DNA of 64,000 bases from Madurella fahalii (Eukaryota > Ascomycota > Sordariomycetes > Sordariales): NCBI GenBank assembly GCA_029876055.1, contig CM056877.1:4216001-4280000 (forward strand). The letters run 5' to 3'. The position numbers and the translations under genes were made by a program. Positions 21,037 through 33,203 of this stretch are shown here, piece after piece. How positions within the stretch are numbered: the stretch's first letter is position 1; each line of letters starts with the position of its first letter. The notes below the pieces were generated by a model. It did not search any database. It had not been told where the DNA came from and saw only the letters and a program-made list of their open reading frames with translations.

Positions 21037-23052
21037 ATGGGCCGAATCTTGGACAACTTCAAGTCGAAATGGTCTTCATGGCTGTACGCCATATTTTCTC
21101 TCGTCATCACGATTGCATCCTACGTCTACGTCAAAATGGTCCTCATTGATGAAGCGCCACCCCCGCCTTACCTCCGGCTGTCACCTGGCCGGACCATCCT
21201 CGCGGTCAACGTCTTTGCGCACATCGTCGCATTCTTGATTTGGGATCAGATTAGCACCTCGCTTGAGGCCTGGCGATGGGCTCTTGCCTCGAGACATAGC
21301 CAGGGACTACCGCTCGGCTCGTTCCTTGCGCTGAGCAGAGCGGCAGGGCCAATGGCTGTCGCTTCTCTGATGCTGCTTCCTCGTCCCGGTATTCACTTGT
21401 TTTACTGCGCCAAAAGGTGGGCAAACCATACCTGTTGCGTCATGTGTCGGCACCACTAACGCTCTGTCAGGCTGTCATTCATGGGTCTGGCGTGGGCTCT
21501 TGGAATTGTCCTGACCAGCAAGTAAAACCAGGTCACCACTTCAGCTGCTGTCACAACCTAACACCTATATAGGCAACCTAGACTTCAAATATGTATACAC
21601 GTCAACAGGTCTCCCAGAGAGAAAGGTCTATGCCGGTGTAGCCCCGCTCACCCCGGAGTTGATCGACCGGTTTGTAGAGTCTCCTATTCCGGCCTGGGTG
21701 ACCAACTTCTTCTGGCTCTGCTTCACCTATGGCCTCCTATCCGATAATCGATTCGCAATACCAATCCAGCCCATTTCATGCAGTGGTCCTGAGTGCCGGT
21801 CGTTCTTCCTTCCTGGCGGCGCGGCCTACGTCCGAGACCGACGCGCGGACCAGCGTCTTATCGGGGAAAACAACCTTCCTTGGGACAGCGAAACTGCCAT
21901 TCGCGTCCGAAATGCACCTGGCTATCACTTGGAGTTCCACGCCCCTCCGAGTGGGTGGACCTTCAATAGGGAATCCAACTGCGTCGCTGTAGGGCAAACC
22001 GAGGACGAGGGACTATATATCTGCTTAGCCAACCATGGGACGGACCTCATTGCTGGTAAGTCCTAGAAAAGGCGGGATGTTCAAGAAGCGTCCGCTGACT
22101 TGCTCCAGGATGGAGCGTCTGCCCATTTGAAGTCTGGGAGTCCAAGTCTTGTTTTGAAAACACATCATGGCAGGAAGAGATGGACCAGATCACGGCAGTT
22201 ACCATGCAGAACCGCTTTGCCACGACGGCGTACAGTGGAGCCAACTTCAGCATCCTGTCCGTAGACGACTTATCCAGCCCCAAGCTTACAAAAATTACTG
22301 CCAAAGATGTGATGCCGGCCATTACAAAGATTCTCGCGCCCATAAATCGCACCATCAGCCCATCGGATCAGAAGTGGATCAATGACGCGTCGACATACGC
22401 CATCCACTACGCCCTAGGCTCGGGGCTGCGGTACTACAAGAGCTATTTCCCCGAGCTTGACATTTTACCTCTGGATATCCTCCGCAATTTTATTTCTGTC
22501 TTCCTGCAGTTCTCTACGGGTGCGATCTACGCAGGCATCGGAGCTCCCTTGCCCCTAGAGCTGAACACTAACGCCACCGTCGTCAGCGTTCACTACCGGG
22601 CCATGGCAGACCCATGGGTTCTTGGAGTGTATGGGACCGTTTCCCTGTTCCTCAGCCTCTGGGCCATGGGCGTCCTAGCATTGGCATGCGTTTTTGGAAG
22701 CGGAACTCCGACTGCAAGCAAGTTTCCCGAGATCGATCTCATCTCAAGATATCCGGGAATTTCAGGCGCGAAGGGTAAAGAATCCCCAGAGAAAGGCGTT
22801 GACAAAAGTGTCGACGAGCATGACCTTGGCGTCCTGTCGGTGAACAAGGTCGAACAGCAGCTTGGGTTGCTGACCAAGATTCGGGCATTGGCGGCCGGGA
22901 GCCCAGGTATCTTGGAACTAATCAGCGCTCGGAGGATTCGATTCGGGCTTCCAGACTCGGAAGAGAACGTAACTAGGGCCTTTATTACCGGCGATATTAG
23001 CGCTGAGGGGAAGCGTCTCGAGGACTCTGAGGCCGAAAAGGAAGAGGAATAG
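21037..23052 (+). CDS. Multi-pass membrane protein of unknown function
   Basis: About 617 aa in four exons: 21037-21416, 21471-21517, 21573-22055 and 22109-23052. Intron 2 is a GC-AG intron (donor GCAAGT at 21518, acceptor TATAG at 21572); only that choice keeps the frame into NLDFKYVYTSTGLPERK. Predicted helices lie near residues 14-30 (LYAIFSLVITIASYVYV), 49-68, 87-110 and 130-142, with a last one near 472-500 (VYGTVSLFLSLWAMGVLALACVFG). Between them is a large, probably extracellular domain with several Cys and Asn-x-Ser/Thr sites. A charged cytosolic tail is rich in Glu and Lys. I do not recognise the family. The gene looks intact. Confidence 0.75.
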
Positions 23053-24809
23053 GTACCGGAAGTGATAAGTTGTTGGCCTCAAGGTGACCGCCGACGAAGC
23101 CACAAACACAACGTGGAATGTTACATGTGCGGACTTTAATGCCAGACGTTGCCCCTGGCCTGACAATGGCGTCCTCCACTGTACCAGCTGTACCAAATGC
23201 GCTCAAAGCTGCAGCCAACAGCCGAGTAGACTGTTGGCCTGACTGCAGACTCGTTGCTTGTCGCTTGGTGAATTGATCCAACCAGTTGAATTAGCCATTA
23301 TCAAAGGAGGTGCTTCATGGAACCTGATGGCATCCTGGCCAAATTTTAAGAGTGAGTGTGACTTCCAGAGGCTTCGGGCCATCTTTACCAGGGTCCAGGT
23401 CGATCGGTGTGATCTGCTCTCTGAATGTCTCGGTTATTGCTGCATCAGACGAGAAATTCTTGGACCATATTCTTCGGCAACGACAAAGACCTCAGCAAGG
23501 ATAACTAGCGTGTAGCAGGTCCACGGTTCGGCATCCTGTGGGCCGCAATCTACTTGCAGCCACGTTCCGGGATTTAGGCCGCTTCCATCCACCTTCACTA
23601 GCCCCGCGTCCCACAACAGACCGAGAAGAAAGTGGACCTTGCCCTCTGCGCCGTCCGAACCACTCACGACGGACCGCCCAGATAGATGCCGAACTTTCGC
23701 GATCCCGTCGTCGTCGTCCGGGAATATGCAGTTTCCATGCATGCAAGCGACGATGGGCTCTCGCGGTTCCTGGCTCACGGCCATTTCTGAGCAAGGGTTA
23801 GATGTGCCAACAGATTTTTATATTTTGCGAACCCACGGGCTTGGAGTATGGCAAGATCTACAGCTTTGTTGCTGGAGCTCGGTGAGGCAGAGGCTAAAGA
23901 AGGTAGGACTTTGATGCGGCTTGGAAACAAATTAGGGAGCTTGGCGCTAGATATGAGCCGAAGGACACGCCTTTGATCAGTGCCGAACCGTGGGCACTTC
24001 CCAGTCCTGCTACTTGTCCCAATGTATTTTTCAGCAACCACACCAAAACGGCCATGTTGACCGGTTGGGTCGCATTATCTGCGCATCAGATGACTCCACG
24101 TCAGCCCGACCATGTATGTATCTGGCCTCTTTCGTGGCGACGATTGGGCTTCTAGCCTAAGGAGAGAGATAACCAAGCGGCATCTTTCCAAGCAAGACTT
24201 GTGGGACTTCTTTCCGCCCAATGTTACACAAGTCTAAGATGCTGAGTTGGATGATGTGACCAGAGGATCCTTAGCTATGCCGCCCAAATACGAATCAGAC
24301 CCGGTACGCCAGAGCACGCCTCAGCAGGCTGACGGAAGGGGCGTGCTCGTTTGCAGTGTTGCCAACCACCCTTGCATGCATTATATGTCGTACCACAGCA
24401 CACCTGGTACGGTGACACGACGTACTTGACTGGCGCTTGGCCGTGTTTCGCAAAGGCCAAGGCGTCAACTAAAGACATTGTTCTCCATCACCCCCTCCAA
24501 GGAAAGGCTCTAGTGCTGCTACAAGTAGGAACAATAGACGGTCTAGCTTCAAGGCTACCCGATTTGGAGTTTGAATTTGGGAAAAGCGCAGCAAGCGCTG
24601 CGATATTCTCTGTAGCATTCCTAGTGGCCCGGCGTATAACCCTCCTCTGCTCATCTTCTCTACGGTAGCGACAGGTAGGGCTACTGCTCGAACGCCAACT
24701 CCTTGCCGATCTGGAGAGGCCAGACTGCCTTGGGCCTTAATGTTCCGATCGAATTACTTTGGGCACTGCTGATGTAACCTTGCAATCCTTGGGTGGCTGC
24801 CCCGCACAC
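23053..24809. other. No assignable gene; coding-like minus-strand stretch
   Basis: A minus-strand frame of 116 codons (23434-23784, VACMHGNCIFPDDDDGIAKVRHLSG...) looks protein-like. It may connect to the frame at 23775-24041, but no family, start or splice structure could be supported. The rest, to the methyltransferase remnant, shows only short frames. Possibly the lost 3' end of the methyltransferase gene or a separate decayed gene. Confidence 0.3.
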
Positions 24810-25430
24810 ACTCCGAGTTATTGATAAAAAAAACATAGCCAGTCCTCAAGTTCGAAGCTGACATTGGGGGGAACTCAAGACGGTTGTATGGGTGAACGAT
24901 CAGTACCATTAACTTGAGCGCTATGGTGCTCCTCGGCGAAGTCACTGGTAGGTTAATAAGAACCCGTTGAGCAGAAAAAGCAAAGCGTATTACGTACATA
25001 GCCCAGATTCCTAATGAGAATGACTCGCGTAATTTAGATAACTTGACTGGTAGAACATGCAAGGGACAAAGCGCCGAGCCTCACCTGTGCCGGTGCCAAC
25101 GTCAAGGACGGTCAAGTTCTCAGCGTCTTTCGGAATTAGCGCAAGGTAGAGCTTATCGTCTAAGAGAACGGTAAGGTAGTGATGGCTGCCTACCTCGATT
25201 AGCGAAATGCTCTGAAAAAAAAAGGGTGCTGTTCTCCGAGTAGCACCTACGCGACATCAAGAGACTCCTGTTGCCGCCCGTCATTCGGTGTGAAGTATTC
25301 CGTGGAGTGCCGAGCACTGTGGAACCTTCTCCCCTTCAAGGCTCTTATTCCAGGATGCTGAACGTGATGGATGCGGTCAAGCTCGACCTGTTGTTGCCAG
25401 CCCGAGAGTCAGTTCGTCCCGCTAGTCTCG
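24810..25430 (-). pseudogene. LaeA-like SAM methyltransferase, decayed
   Basis: N-terminal half of a LaeA/TAM-type methyltransferase. Visible in order on the minus strand: KGRRFHSARHSTEYFTPNDG, QQESLDVA, HHYLTVLLDDKLYLA, SAM motif LDVGTGTG, then IWAIDFAEEHHSAQV and GTDRSPIQPS, and VPPNVSFELEDW. At least two ancestral introns survive with good signals: GTGAGG...ATTAG inside TGTG/IW, and GTACGT...CCAG before DFAEEH. A TGA replaces the family Trp between PS and VPP, a single G-to-A change. Sequence after LEDW decays to stops. The family includes regulators of secondary metabolism and small-molecule methylases; this copy cannot make a full enzyme. Confidence 0.65.
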
Positions 25431-25559
25431 TTGCCAGAATAACCCGTATTCGGCGCTTTGCAGAACTCACACGCCGCCATACTCGTCGCCGCCATCGAGC
25501 ACCTACTTGTGTCAGCTTCCGCGTCGGTGTCGATTGCGTAAAAACCAAGTGTCCTCATA

Positions 25560-26245
25560 CCACGGCCTTGATCCTGGGCTGCGCCGACTCAGCGACCGGG
25601 ACATCTGCGGTGATCATGACAACCACAGAGGCACCAAAGTTGGAAAGCACGCTTACAGCAGAGGGGACAGGTGGTGGAGCCGTGGAGCCCCCGAAGGAAG
25701 GTATCTTCGGCCCTGAGCGCCCAAGATGAGGAATAGACCTCGTACAAGTGGTATGTGGCATCGGGCACCCCCCTCGTGTTTCTGCAAATCCAGCAACGTC
25801 CAAAGTCCATCCTGCTGATGATATCCGGAACGGTCACGCCGCAGTAGACACCGGCCAAGTACCGGGCCGGCATCATGGCCGGCAGCCAGACATTTCACGT
25901 AGAGGCGGTACCTTGCCGAGCAACTTGCGTATGGCCGGTGTTTGGGGTGGAAGTCCGATGTTCTTACGGAGCACGTCGATCGCTTCCTGTTCCCACCTTC
26001 TGTTAATTTTCGCGGTCTCGAATGAAGTGGCGTGGTTCAAGAACTCTTTGAAATCGCTTCAGTCCTGCTCGTAGCGATTCGGACAGTTTGCACAGGGCCA
26101 TACCAACAGCAAGGCCATCGTCAGCCAGCTTTATCGATCCCCACATAGCAAGTAAGGGCCGCCGGAGTCTGGCGATCTCGAACAGGATGCAGCGAGCAAG
26201 GCGGCAGTCTTGCGTGATGGTCGAGATCACGTCGTTGATGGTCAA
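25560..26245 (-). pseudogene. Unrecognised decayed gene
   Basis: Ordered protein-like segments on the minus strand fall in different frames. A helical piece (LAVGMALCKLSESLRAGLKRFQ, 26245-26003) is followed by KINRRWEQEAIDVLRKNIGLPPQTPAI (about 26030-25890), then MMPARYLAGVYCGVTVPDII and a Cys-containing segment (about 25876-25730), then a hydrophobic SVLSNFGASVVVMITA segment. The order suggests one former gene, possibly membrane-linked, broken by frameshifts and a stop. I do not recognise the family. Confidence 0.35.
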
Positions 26246-27504
26246 CGATACGTAGTGTACGGGAGTGAATCCCTCTAATAAACCCGTCCGGCGCAGTATG
26301 TCACTAAGCGGATGGGTTGGGAGGGGTCATGGAATCCCTTATCGGGAACAACCGTGGTGTCGTCAATGTCATCGATCTTTCCTTGGCCCCTGGAGTGGCG
26401 AGTGCGATAGCTGGGGGACATTGATCTAGGATGCAGATAGTCGTCTGATGCTCGCGGGATGACTAATGTCGAGTAACAGCGCTGAACTAAAGTGCGTGTT
26501 ATTTGTAATCTTTTCTAGCGTCGCCGCTGTGCCTTACCGCGGCATCGCAATTGGGGCTTGAGTGGTATCTAACTGTCTGCCGCCTCAATGTCTGAGGCTG
26601 AGACACTGAGCTGAGACGTGAGTAGGTAGCTAGCTGATAGAGCCGAAACAGAGCTACATGGCCATGCTTTTACGACGGCGCATGGCTAATAAAGGACTTG
26701 AGTTCAATTTGAAACATACTAGCAACTGGACATGAAATGTGAAAATGACTAAACTAGATGATAAAAGAAAAGCAATGCTGCTATTCGGACAACAACGTGT
26801 AGGAGCCAGCGGAACCTTCGGCAGATAATAAACGCTCCTGCCACCTAGGCCAACAGGTACTGGGCTGACTGAGAAACGCGTTACGCAACAGCCAAGAACC
26901 GGATGAGCAACAACACCTGCGAGGCAACAAATCTCCAAGAGGGAGGCGGATACTACGGTAGCGACGACGACGACGTATACCGTTATTTTGGTTGCGTTTG
27001 TGGGTGTGTCGGGGTAGTCTATCTGACTCTACCTCCACCTTACCAGGGAGGTGAGTAAACTATTGGGGTTTGTGGGGATGTTGATGTGGGTTGGGAAAGA
27101 GGCATCCTCATCCGTGAAATGTTAAATGCGGTAAATGGAAAAAGCGGCACGGGTGTTGGAAAGTGACAGACACATAAATATCTCGTGACAGATAATGGTG
27201 CCGATAAACTCCGTTGGGACGATGACAGAACTTACCCGGACCGAATGTTTTCGGAAACATATCATATCCACAGCTCACAAAATCCCCAACAGAGCCTCCC
27301 TTTAGGACATGTATCTGGAGGCAAATTCACAAACTGTAAACACAAGCATAAAAACAGTCATCGTAATTTGACTCGAACTGACTCCTGGTACAATCTCGTC
27401 AGCCTCACTGAAATGTCGGAAGTTTCCCACGCCTGACTCTGACGGGCAGAGACAAGATCCCAATCCCCATGCCAGGTATGGTACGAAGCAGCATCCAACC
27501 CCCT
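26246..27504. other. Non-genic spacer
   Basis: Minus-strand frames at 26654-27038 are basic and Cys/Arg-rich without a family match. No gene is supported. The region just below 27505 is the 3' flank of the DJ-1/PfpI gene. Confidence 0.45.
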
Positions 27505-28278
27505 CTAATCATAAAACTGCCCGCGGCGACCGCCAGGGTTAAGCTCCAACATCTCGAGGGACATGGTATTGACAAACTCGTGGCCAAAGTTCTGGAGGCA
27601 ATAATGGGCAATCATGTCGATCCCGGTTCCCGCCCCTCCCGCAGTCCACAACTCCCCCTTCCTCCCGTCCTCCGGCCTCCCCTTACCAGCGCCATCAAAC
27701 TCCTTCTCCTCGACAACCCATCTCTGCCTAACCCAATTCGTACCAGGATACATCTCCTTCGCCATATACAAAAACTCCTTGTTGGTGGTACAAGTCTTGC
27801 CCTCCAACAACCCGGTACTCGCCAGCCAGAGTGTACCAATACAAGTGGTCATCCACACTCTTGTCTTTTTCCAAGCTTCTTTCATGAATTTATCAGCTTG
27901 CGGGGGGCGATGCGTCGGGACGGGACCCCCAATCAAAATAATATCCAGGTCGCGCGGGCATGTGTCGTATGTGGTATTGGGGACGAACTTGAAGCCGGCG
28001 ATTGTCGTGGCGCTCTTTGGGAGAGAAGAACCACCGGAGGATTGTGGAGGGGTCATGAAGCTTGTTTCGAGCGTTGTGGCGATGTAGAAGAACTCGATGT
28101 CGAGGGCGGAGGGACCGAATTTGGTGTATTGGGCGTCAATTTCGATCACGCCGGACACGTATGGCGTGGAGAGGTTTCCAAAGATGTCAATTCCGACGAT
28201 GTCGGCTAGCTGGACTTCCTCGAGCATCACGCCGATGCGGAGTTTCTTGGGGGTGGTGGAGATGGTTGGGGTGGACAT
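27505..28278 (-). CDS. DJ-1/PfpI family protein
   Basis: Single-exon, 257-aa protein of the class I glutamine amidotransferase-like (DJ-1/PfpI) superfamily. It starts MSTPTISTTPKKLRIGVML. The first core strand is followed by VQLADIVGIDIFG, then DLDIILIGGPVPTH, and the nucleophile-elbow region VWMTTCIGTLWLASTGLL with Cys146 as the likely reactive residue. The C-terminal block LWTAGGAGTGIDMIAHY matches the family's helix after the WSAxGxxxGxD motif. Such fungal proteins may be glyoxalase III-like, proteases or chaperones, or isonitrile hydratase-like; which one applies here is not shown. No signal peptide, so probably cytosolic. A TATA-like site lies 133 bp upstream. It appears intact. Confidence 0.85.
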   Translation of the reverse strand: MSTPTISTTPKKLRIGVMLEEVQLADIVGIDIFGNLSTPYVSGVIEIDAQYTKFGPSALDIEFFYIATTLETSFMTPPQSSGGSSLPKSATTIAGFKFVPNTTYDTCPRDLDIILIGGPVPTHRPPQADKFMKEAWKKTRVWMTTCIGTLWLASTGLLEGKTCTTNKEFLYMAKEMYPGTNWVRQRWVVEEKEFDGAGKGRPEDGRKGELWTAGGAGTGIDMIAHYCLQNFGHEFVNTMSLEMLELNPGGRRGQFYD

Positions 28279-29204
28279 TTTGAGGGACTTGAAAGGGGAT
28301 GGAAGAAAGTTGAAGACAGGTTGCTAGATAGCAGTGTTGTACTGATGATGGTTTGTTTTGTGTTGGTGGAAGCGATGGAAGTGACTGAAGACTGGAGCGA
28401 GCTACTGTGTTTTTATATCTTGACGGCAGCCCACCTTTTTCTCAACAGACCACAGACCTGATTTTGCTCATGGTTTGATTTGTAATTCTCATTCCGTGTC
28501 ATAGTCGGAGAGCACGTACCAAGTAATGCGCTCCAGCAGGACTTGTAAGCCATCATCCATGCATGTATCAGGGAACCCGAGCAGTTGCGGACTTGGTTTG
28601 TCTTGTTTACTGCCGCCCCGTTGGTCTAAAACTCCGGGCGGCGCAGGTTAGCTTAACTTCCGGATCTCGTCGGAAGTTACATGACCAAAGGCGCGGATCT
28701 GTCTTGGATTACCCAACCGAATGGGTGTTGCGCAGCGTCGGTGAAAAGTCCTCCCTCGGAAAAAAGGGAAAGAATACACGTATGGTTTGATGTGCGCGCC
28801 CGGAGGTTCTGCTGCTTTGGTCCGGGAAAGAGTATTTCCCCTGAAGAGGTGGGTTGGCCATGTTGATGTGTGGTACCAATTCGACTTGCTGACGCGATGG
28901 GGAACTTTCACACCCAATAGGCGTCTTTGGTAATGGAGATAGGGCGCTAACAGCATATCGCGCCTGGTTCATACAAAAGACATTAGCTATCCGAAGGGTG
29001 TAGGACATGGACCACCGCGGCAGAGAATCCGGTGCCGCATTCGCGCTCCCCGAGACAGGAGCCGCGGGTAGTGAAGCACAACCTTGGCTCCCCGCCCCCG
29101 ACCCATTGCTGCTCGAGCTCTCTGTGCGCTGGACTCTGGCCACAGCAGCGACACCGCTGCCACCAATCCGAGTCTGTCCCTCAGCACCCCCATTTTCCCA
29201 CCCC
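28279..29204. other. Intergenic region, promoter of the DJ-1/PfpI gene
   Basis: Holds the DJ-1/PfpI promoter at its left end and the 3' flank of the transporter pseudogene at its right. A minus-strand open frame running through 28709-29305 is the read-through tail of the transporter's last helix and is not a separate gene. Confidence 0.4.
28411..28417 (-). promoter_or_regulatory. Putative TATA box of the DJ-1/PfpI gene
   Basis: TATAAAA on the minus strand, about 133 bp upstream of the ATG at 28278. Positional evidence only. Confidence 0.35.
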
Positions 29205-30805
29205 AGGAACGAATTACTCTCCTCATCGCTCCCCGACTCCGCCAAAACAATTCGCCCCCCATCAACACGCACATACGCTAGAGCGCAGTTCGAGAGGGCG
29301 TACAAGCCTAGCGCAAACTTGAACGGCAGACTCTTCTAGACGCCTTCCATACTCAAGGCCTGTTTCATGACGAGCGCGTCAATAGGACCCGCCAAAAGGG
29401 CGCCGACGGCATCGATCAGCGACAGCGTAGTAAAAATCGTGCCGACAATGGCCTTGTCGACCATGGAGCTCAGCAGCGACTTGATGGAGGCCTGGAACCC
29501 GGTCCCGAGCGTCCAGACGCCGATGCCGTTCAAGATTCCGACCATCCCCGACGAGAGGACCAGGATGGCATAGCCGATCGTGATGACTACGATGCTCAGG
29601 CGCGTTAGGGTCAGGTCTTTTTGCGGGGGAGATGCCTTGTATCTTTTGGCGAGGAGAATGTCGAATAGTGGTAGGAGGATGGCGAGGGTGATGAGGTGCC
29701 CAGTGGCCCGGAAGGAGATGAGGTAGCTTGGTTGTCATCGTGGGTGGATTAGCATTCTGCTTCTTGAATACTGGATGCTGGAATGGTTGGCTTTGGTTTT
29801 GGGAGGTAGACACTCACCTGGGCAAGAGGAACACCGAATCGAGCCGAGACGTAGCAAACAAGTAGCGACAGCGACTCGCGCGAAAAGTCGACAATAAAGT
29901 ACGTGGCAGCAAGCACCGCCAGATCGCGACTGCAAAAAGACGAAACCCAGCGTGCTGATAGCATGTTTCCAGACCTCCTGGATCAGACGGGGTTTTGCAA
30001 CAGCATCTCTCGCAGCCACGCGGCACATTTTCTGCTGTGGCCGTTGACTTTTTCAGATCGAGCGTCTCGGTCGTCAGGCACGTGATGACGGCCGCCAGAC
30101 CCATGCAGAGAAACCCAATAATATTGGGGATCCACGGTTCCGTGGCCATGAGTACGGCGCTGAGCGGCGGCACCAGCATCTCGCCGGCAATTACAAACGT
30201 GCTGCAAAGAAAAAGATGCGCGACCGCGACCGCATCCGCAATGACCATCATGCCGGCAGCCGTGAAGACAGTGTTGCCGCCGCCGATACAGCTAAATATG
30301 GAAGAAAACCACGTCAGACGCATGTCGACCTCGACCCAGCAGATGTACAGGATGTAAGCAGCCCCAATGACCTGGCCAACCAGCGACATGATCAAAACCA
30401 GCCGCCGCCCGACGCGGTCCGCAAGGCTGCCGTAGTACATGGCCAGCAAGAGACCCGGGATGCCATCGAAAAACGTCTGCCACCCGAAAAGCTCATTGAT
30501 AGCATTTTGGATTGCGGGGACTTTGCAGCGGCTCTGGTCGGGTTGCCTGTAGCTTTGATGTTGGAACGCGGATTGGCCGTCTCGCGAGAAGATGCCGAGC
30601 ACGGGAGGGAGTTCTTCGAGACTGTTGTTGTAGTATTTCCGGCAGATGATGTATTCGTAGATTCGCGTCTGCGGGACGATGGCGATGGAGATGCCGAAAC
30701 CGAGGGTGAGCAGCATCATCTACACCAACACCGGCCGCGAGAGGATCGATTCGGGTGCTGTGGTTTTGCATCCGCGGTAACACCATTTTGTTGGTGGGGA
30801 GGCAT
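29205..30805 (-). pseudogene. MFS transporter, decayed
   Basis: Major facilitator of the fungal 12-helix type, originally a membrane pump or carrier. Visible: LTLGFGISIAIVP; the loop motif GSLADRVGRRLVLIMSLVGQ (the family's G-x3-D-R-x-G-R-R); later helices ATYFIVDFSRESLSLLVCYV and RLSIVVITIGYAILVLSSGMVGI; and the last helix PFKFALGLYALSNCALAYVRV. Lesions: a TAG directly before the first Met-Met of helix 1 (VLV-stop-MMLL); frame changes near 29.99 and 29.93 kb; and a TAG between SMEGV and KSLPF ahead of helix 12. Both TAGs could be former CAG codons. A normal intron near 29.81-29.73 kb survives. Confidence 0.75.
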
Positions 30806-31431
30806 CTTGGATTGCAAACTGGTGTATGCGTCGCTGCTTCAGAGACTGTTGGATGCTGTTCTAATCTTTTTTTCTCGATGGACCAGTTCGATCGATCGAG
30901 GTTTTCGGAACCTGCCGAAGGTCCTGTAATCTGAGGCTGTCAGCTCACGTTAGCGCATCATGCCCGGAGAGATGGGGATTCTGATCGGGATAACGTCGCG
31001 CATGATGATCGATCGAGAAATCTGGCTGGTAATCAGAAGGATGGTGTTTTACCCGCATTCCGGACCGAGTAAGTCCATTCGAGGCTGATATTAACACCAT
31101 TTCGTTGCGAACTAACATCAGCTTACGCCGCACGCCAAGAGCCGCGCCGTTAACACCGAGTCTAGGGTTAGGGCTAGACCATGCCATGCTGCCATGCACT
31201 GTCTCCAGCATTATTGGCTAGGTTGAGGTTCTCAGATGCGTAGCTAGTTGAAGAGTAAACTCATTTCACACCAGTTCTCTTTCTGCCCGCTGCGTTTAGA
31301 AATTTGTTGTGTGAATTCCATCCCATTCAGCCCGCTAGCAACACACCAAATCACCACCAGTCAAAATAGGCATCGCCGAAGTCGAACAACCATAGCCGTT
31401 AGTCCCCACGCTAGACCCACAGCAACTCCAA
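30806..31431. other. Intergenic, no gene seen
   Basis: Lies between two divergent pseudogenes (transporter minus, methyltransferase plus). It may once have been a shared promoter. A lone TAGGGTTAGGG stretch near 31162 is too short to be telomeric. Confidence 0.45.
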
Positions 31432-32458
31432 GTGGCAGCCCTAGTTCAAGAAATCCAAAAATTCACCCAGACCAAAGCCGACGAGGAGAAAATCAACGAG
31501 CTACTAAGCTGCTATCTCCACAAGGAATCAGACCGCCACAACGTCGCGCCCCGATTCCAGCACCGCATCAACAATGCCCGGGTCTGGGAGATCCCTCCTC
31601 AGTCTCGCATTCTCGACATTGGATCGGCCAGGGCGAAGCGGAGTCTTATTCTCGCGCAGCAAAATGGACCGTCATCACTGGGGGACGACGAAACTGGTCC
31701 CGGCGTGACAGGCATCGACACGGCGCCCGCGGGCTACGGCGGGCCTTACACGCTGATCGAAGCGTAGGCGCATATCTCCAAGACCCAGCTGGACGGGGGA
31801 TCAAGTTTTTATTAACCGACCCACCTACTCTCCTCCAGAGAATGCGTTCCGAAAATAGCGATTCCAGTGCAGCAACATTCGACACGGCAGTCCTCTGCCA
31901 CAGCCTATAGTACTTCCCCCAACGCAGGAGCCGTATCCTCTCTGTTCGTCGAACTCGCGCGCGCCCGCGTCGGCCGCGCGTATCTGGCAGAATATACCGG
32001 CATCACATCAAACCGCGACCAGCTCCCGCACGAGCTGGCGGCCACAGCACAGTCGCTTCTCTTCCGGTCGCGGAAGCCGGCGCATCGGATCCAGGACTGG
32101 AACGTGCTGCACTAAGCTTTCGCCCACGGATTATCTTCAGATTGCGGCGACGGTCGAGTGGAAAGTGAAGGCGTCGGGTGTGGTTTCTGCGCCGGCGGAC
32201 ATGATTGATGGCCACCGCGAGGCGTACTTGGTCCAGGTGGATTATTTTCGGGATCCTGTCGAGGAGAATTTTGATGGAGACGCTGAGGCCGAGATCCTGG
32301 CCATCTCGGATCGTGTTGGGGAGTTGGATGCTGAGATGACGGCGCAGGGGAAGAGGGTCGTAGTGTTTGGATACGTTTTGGGCCGTCTTGGTTTTGGGAT
32401 GAGTAGGTTTCCGGGGTACAAGGACGAAGAAAGGGATTGTTTTTCTTGTCCTTTTTAG
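31432..32458 (+). pseudogene. SAM-dependent methyltransferase, decayed
   Basis: Homologous along its length to a fungal class I methyltransferase of about 300 aa: INELLSCYLHKESDRHNVAPRF, ARVWEIPPQSRILDIG (SAM motif I), VTGIDTAPAGYGGPYTL, AHISKTQL, FDTAVLCHSL, YFPQ, ARVGRAYLAEYTG, LPHELAATAQSLLFRSRKP, and SPTDYLQIAATVEWKVKASGVV. Lesions: a frame change directly after LDIG that hides the glycine-rich loop in another frame; TAG after IEA; TAA after SFY; TAG where YF is normally preceded by Trp (HSL-stop-YF); and a frame change near 32112. The enzyme cannot be made. No substrate is inferred. Confidence 0.75.
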
Positions 32459-33203
32459 GTTTTGGTGTCTTTGGGTTGGGGTTGGGGTGTAGTAGTTCTC
32501 GGGTTCCATTGCCAGGAGATGTGGGTTCCGGGTTGGCTTGACGTCAGGACTGGCAGGCCGATGTTTCGTCGTAACAGCATGATTGAGTTTTTCATGACAA
32601 AGTTGTTCAATGCTCGGTTTGCCCCCCTTGTGGCGTTGGTGTTATGCTTAACAGCTCGGATTACAAAGTACAAGTGGTCTACTAGTCATGGACTCATCAA
32701 TCTCAACTGCAAAATTCATCCTCGTGCCCAGCATTGCTGTCCGTACAAAAGTGCAGCCTGCCTGCCTACCTGTAGAGTCACATTAGACACTTATTTCTGG
32801 CCTAACTTAGTCCGTATTAGTCGCAGATCCTAAGCAAGGAGTGAGGGACCGCCGAGGCTTCGAAATCGCCGTGCTTTGCATCTACACGTGGATTCGACGT
32901 GCTCGGAAATCTGCGGCGGGTATATATGCCCTGACGAGTGCTAGAAGCAGACCTTATGCTTGCGGTTTGCACGAAAGAGCCTTGAGGAACGAAGCTTAGA
33001 TCTGGCGAATTTTCAACCCGAGTTTGGGGGCTTGTATGGTTGTTGAAGTTGCCGTAGAGCTCACGGGGTTAGGATGGCGAATGTTTGGTGCTTGTCCACA
33101 GTATTAGCGTCTGTTCTGGTCACGCGATGCTGACGCCAAGGAGGGGATCCTCTATTACTCTGCGCTAAATGAGCATCGGGAACAGGTTCTGAGCAGCCTA
33201 CTC
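32459..33203. other. Intergenic, no gene seen
   Basis: Flanks two pseudogenes. Frames up to 123 codons (32462-32833) have no motif. A TATATATG element near 32921 has no gene at a suitable distance. Confidence 0.45.

Noticed and set aside
28709..29305. 198-codon minus-strand frame as a separate gene
   Set aside because: Its first part is the last transmembrane helix of the MFS remnant, in the same frame after a stop codon; the rest is 3' flank.
31155..31175. TTAGGG-like telomere motif
   Set aside because: Only one to two units and not tandem, so no evidence for a telomere or interstitial telomeric array.
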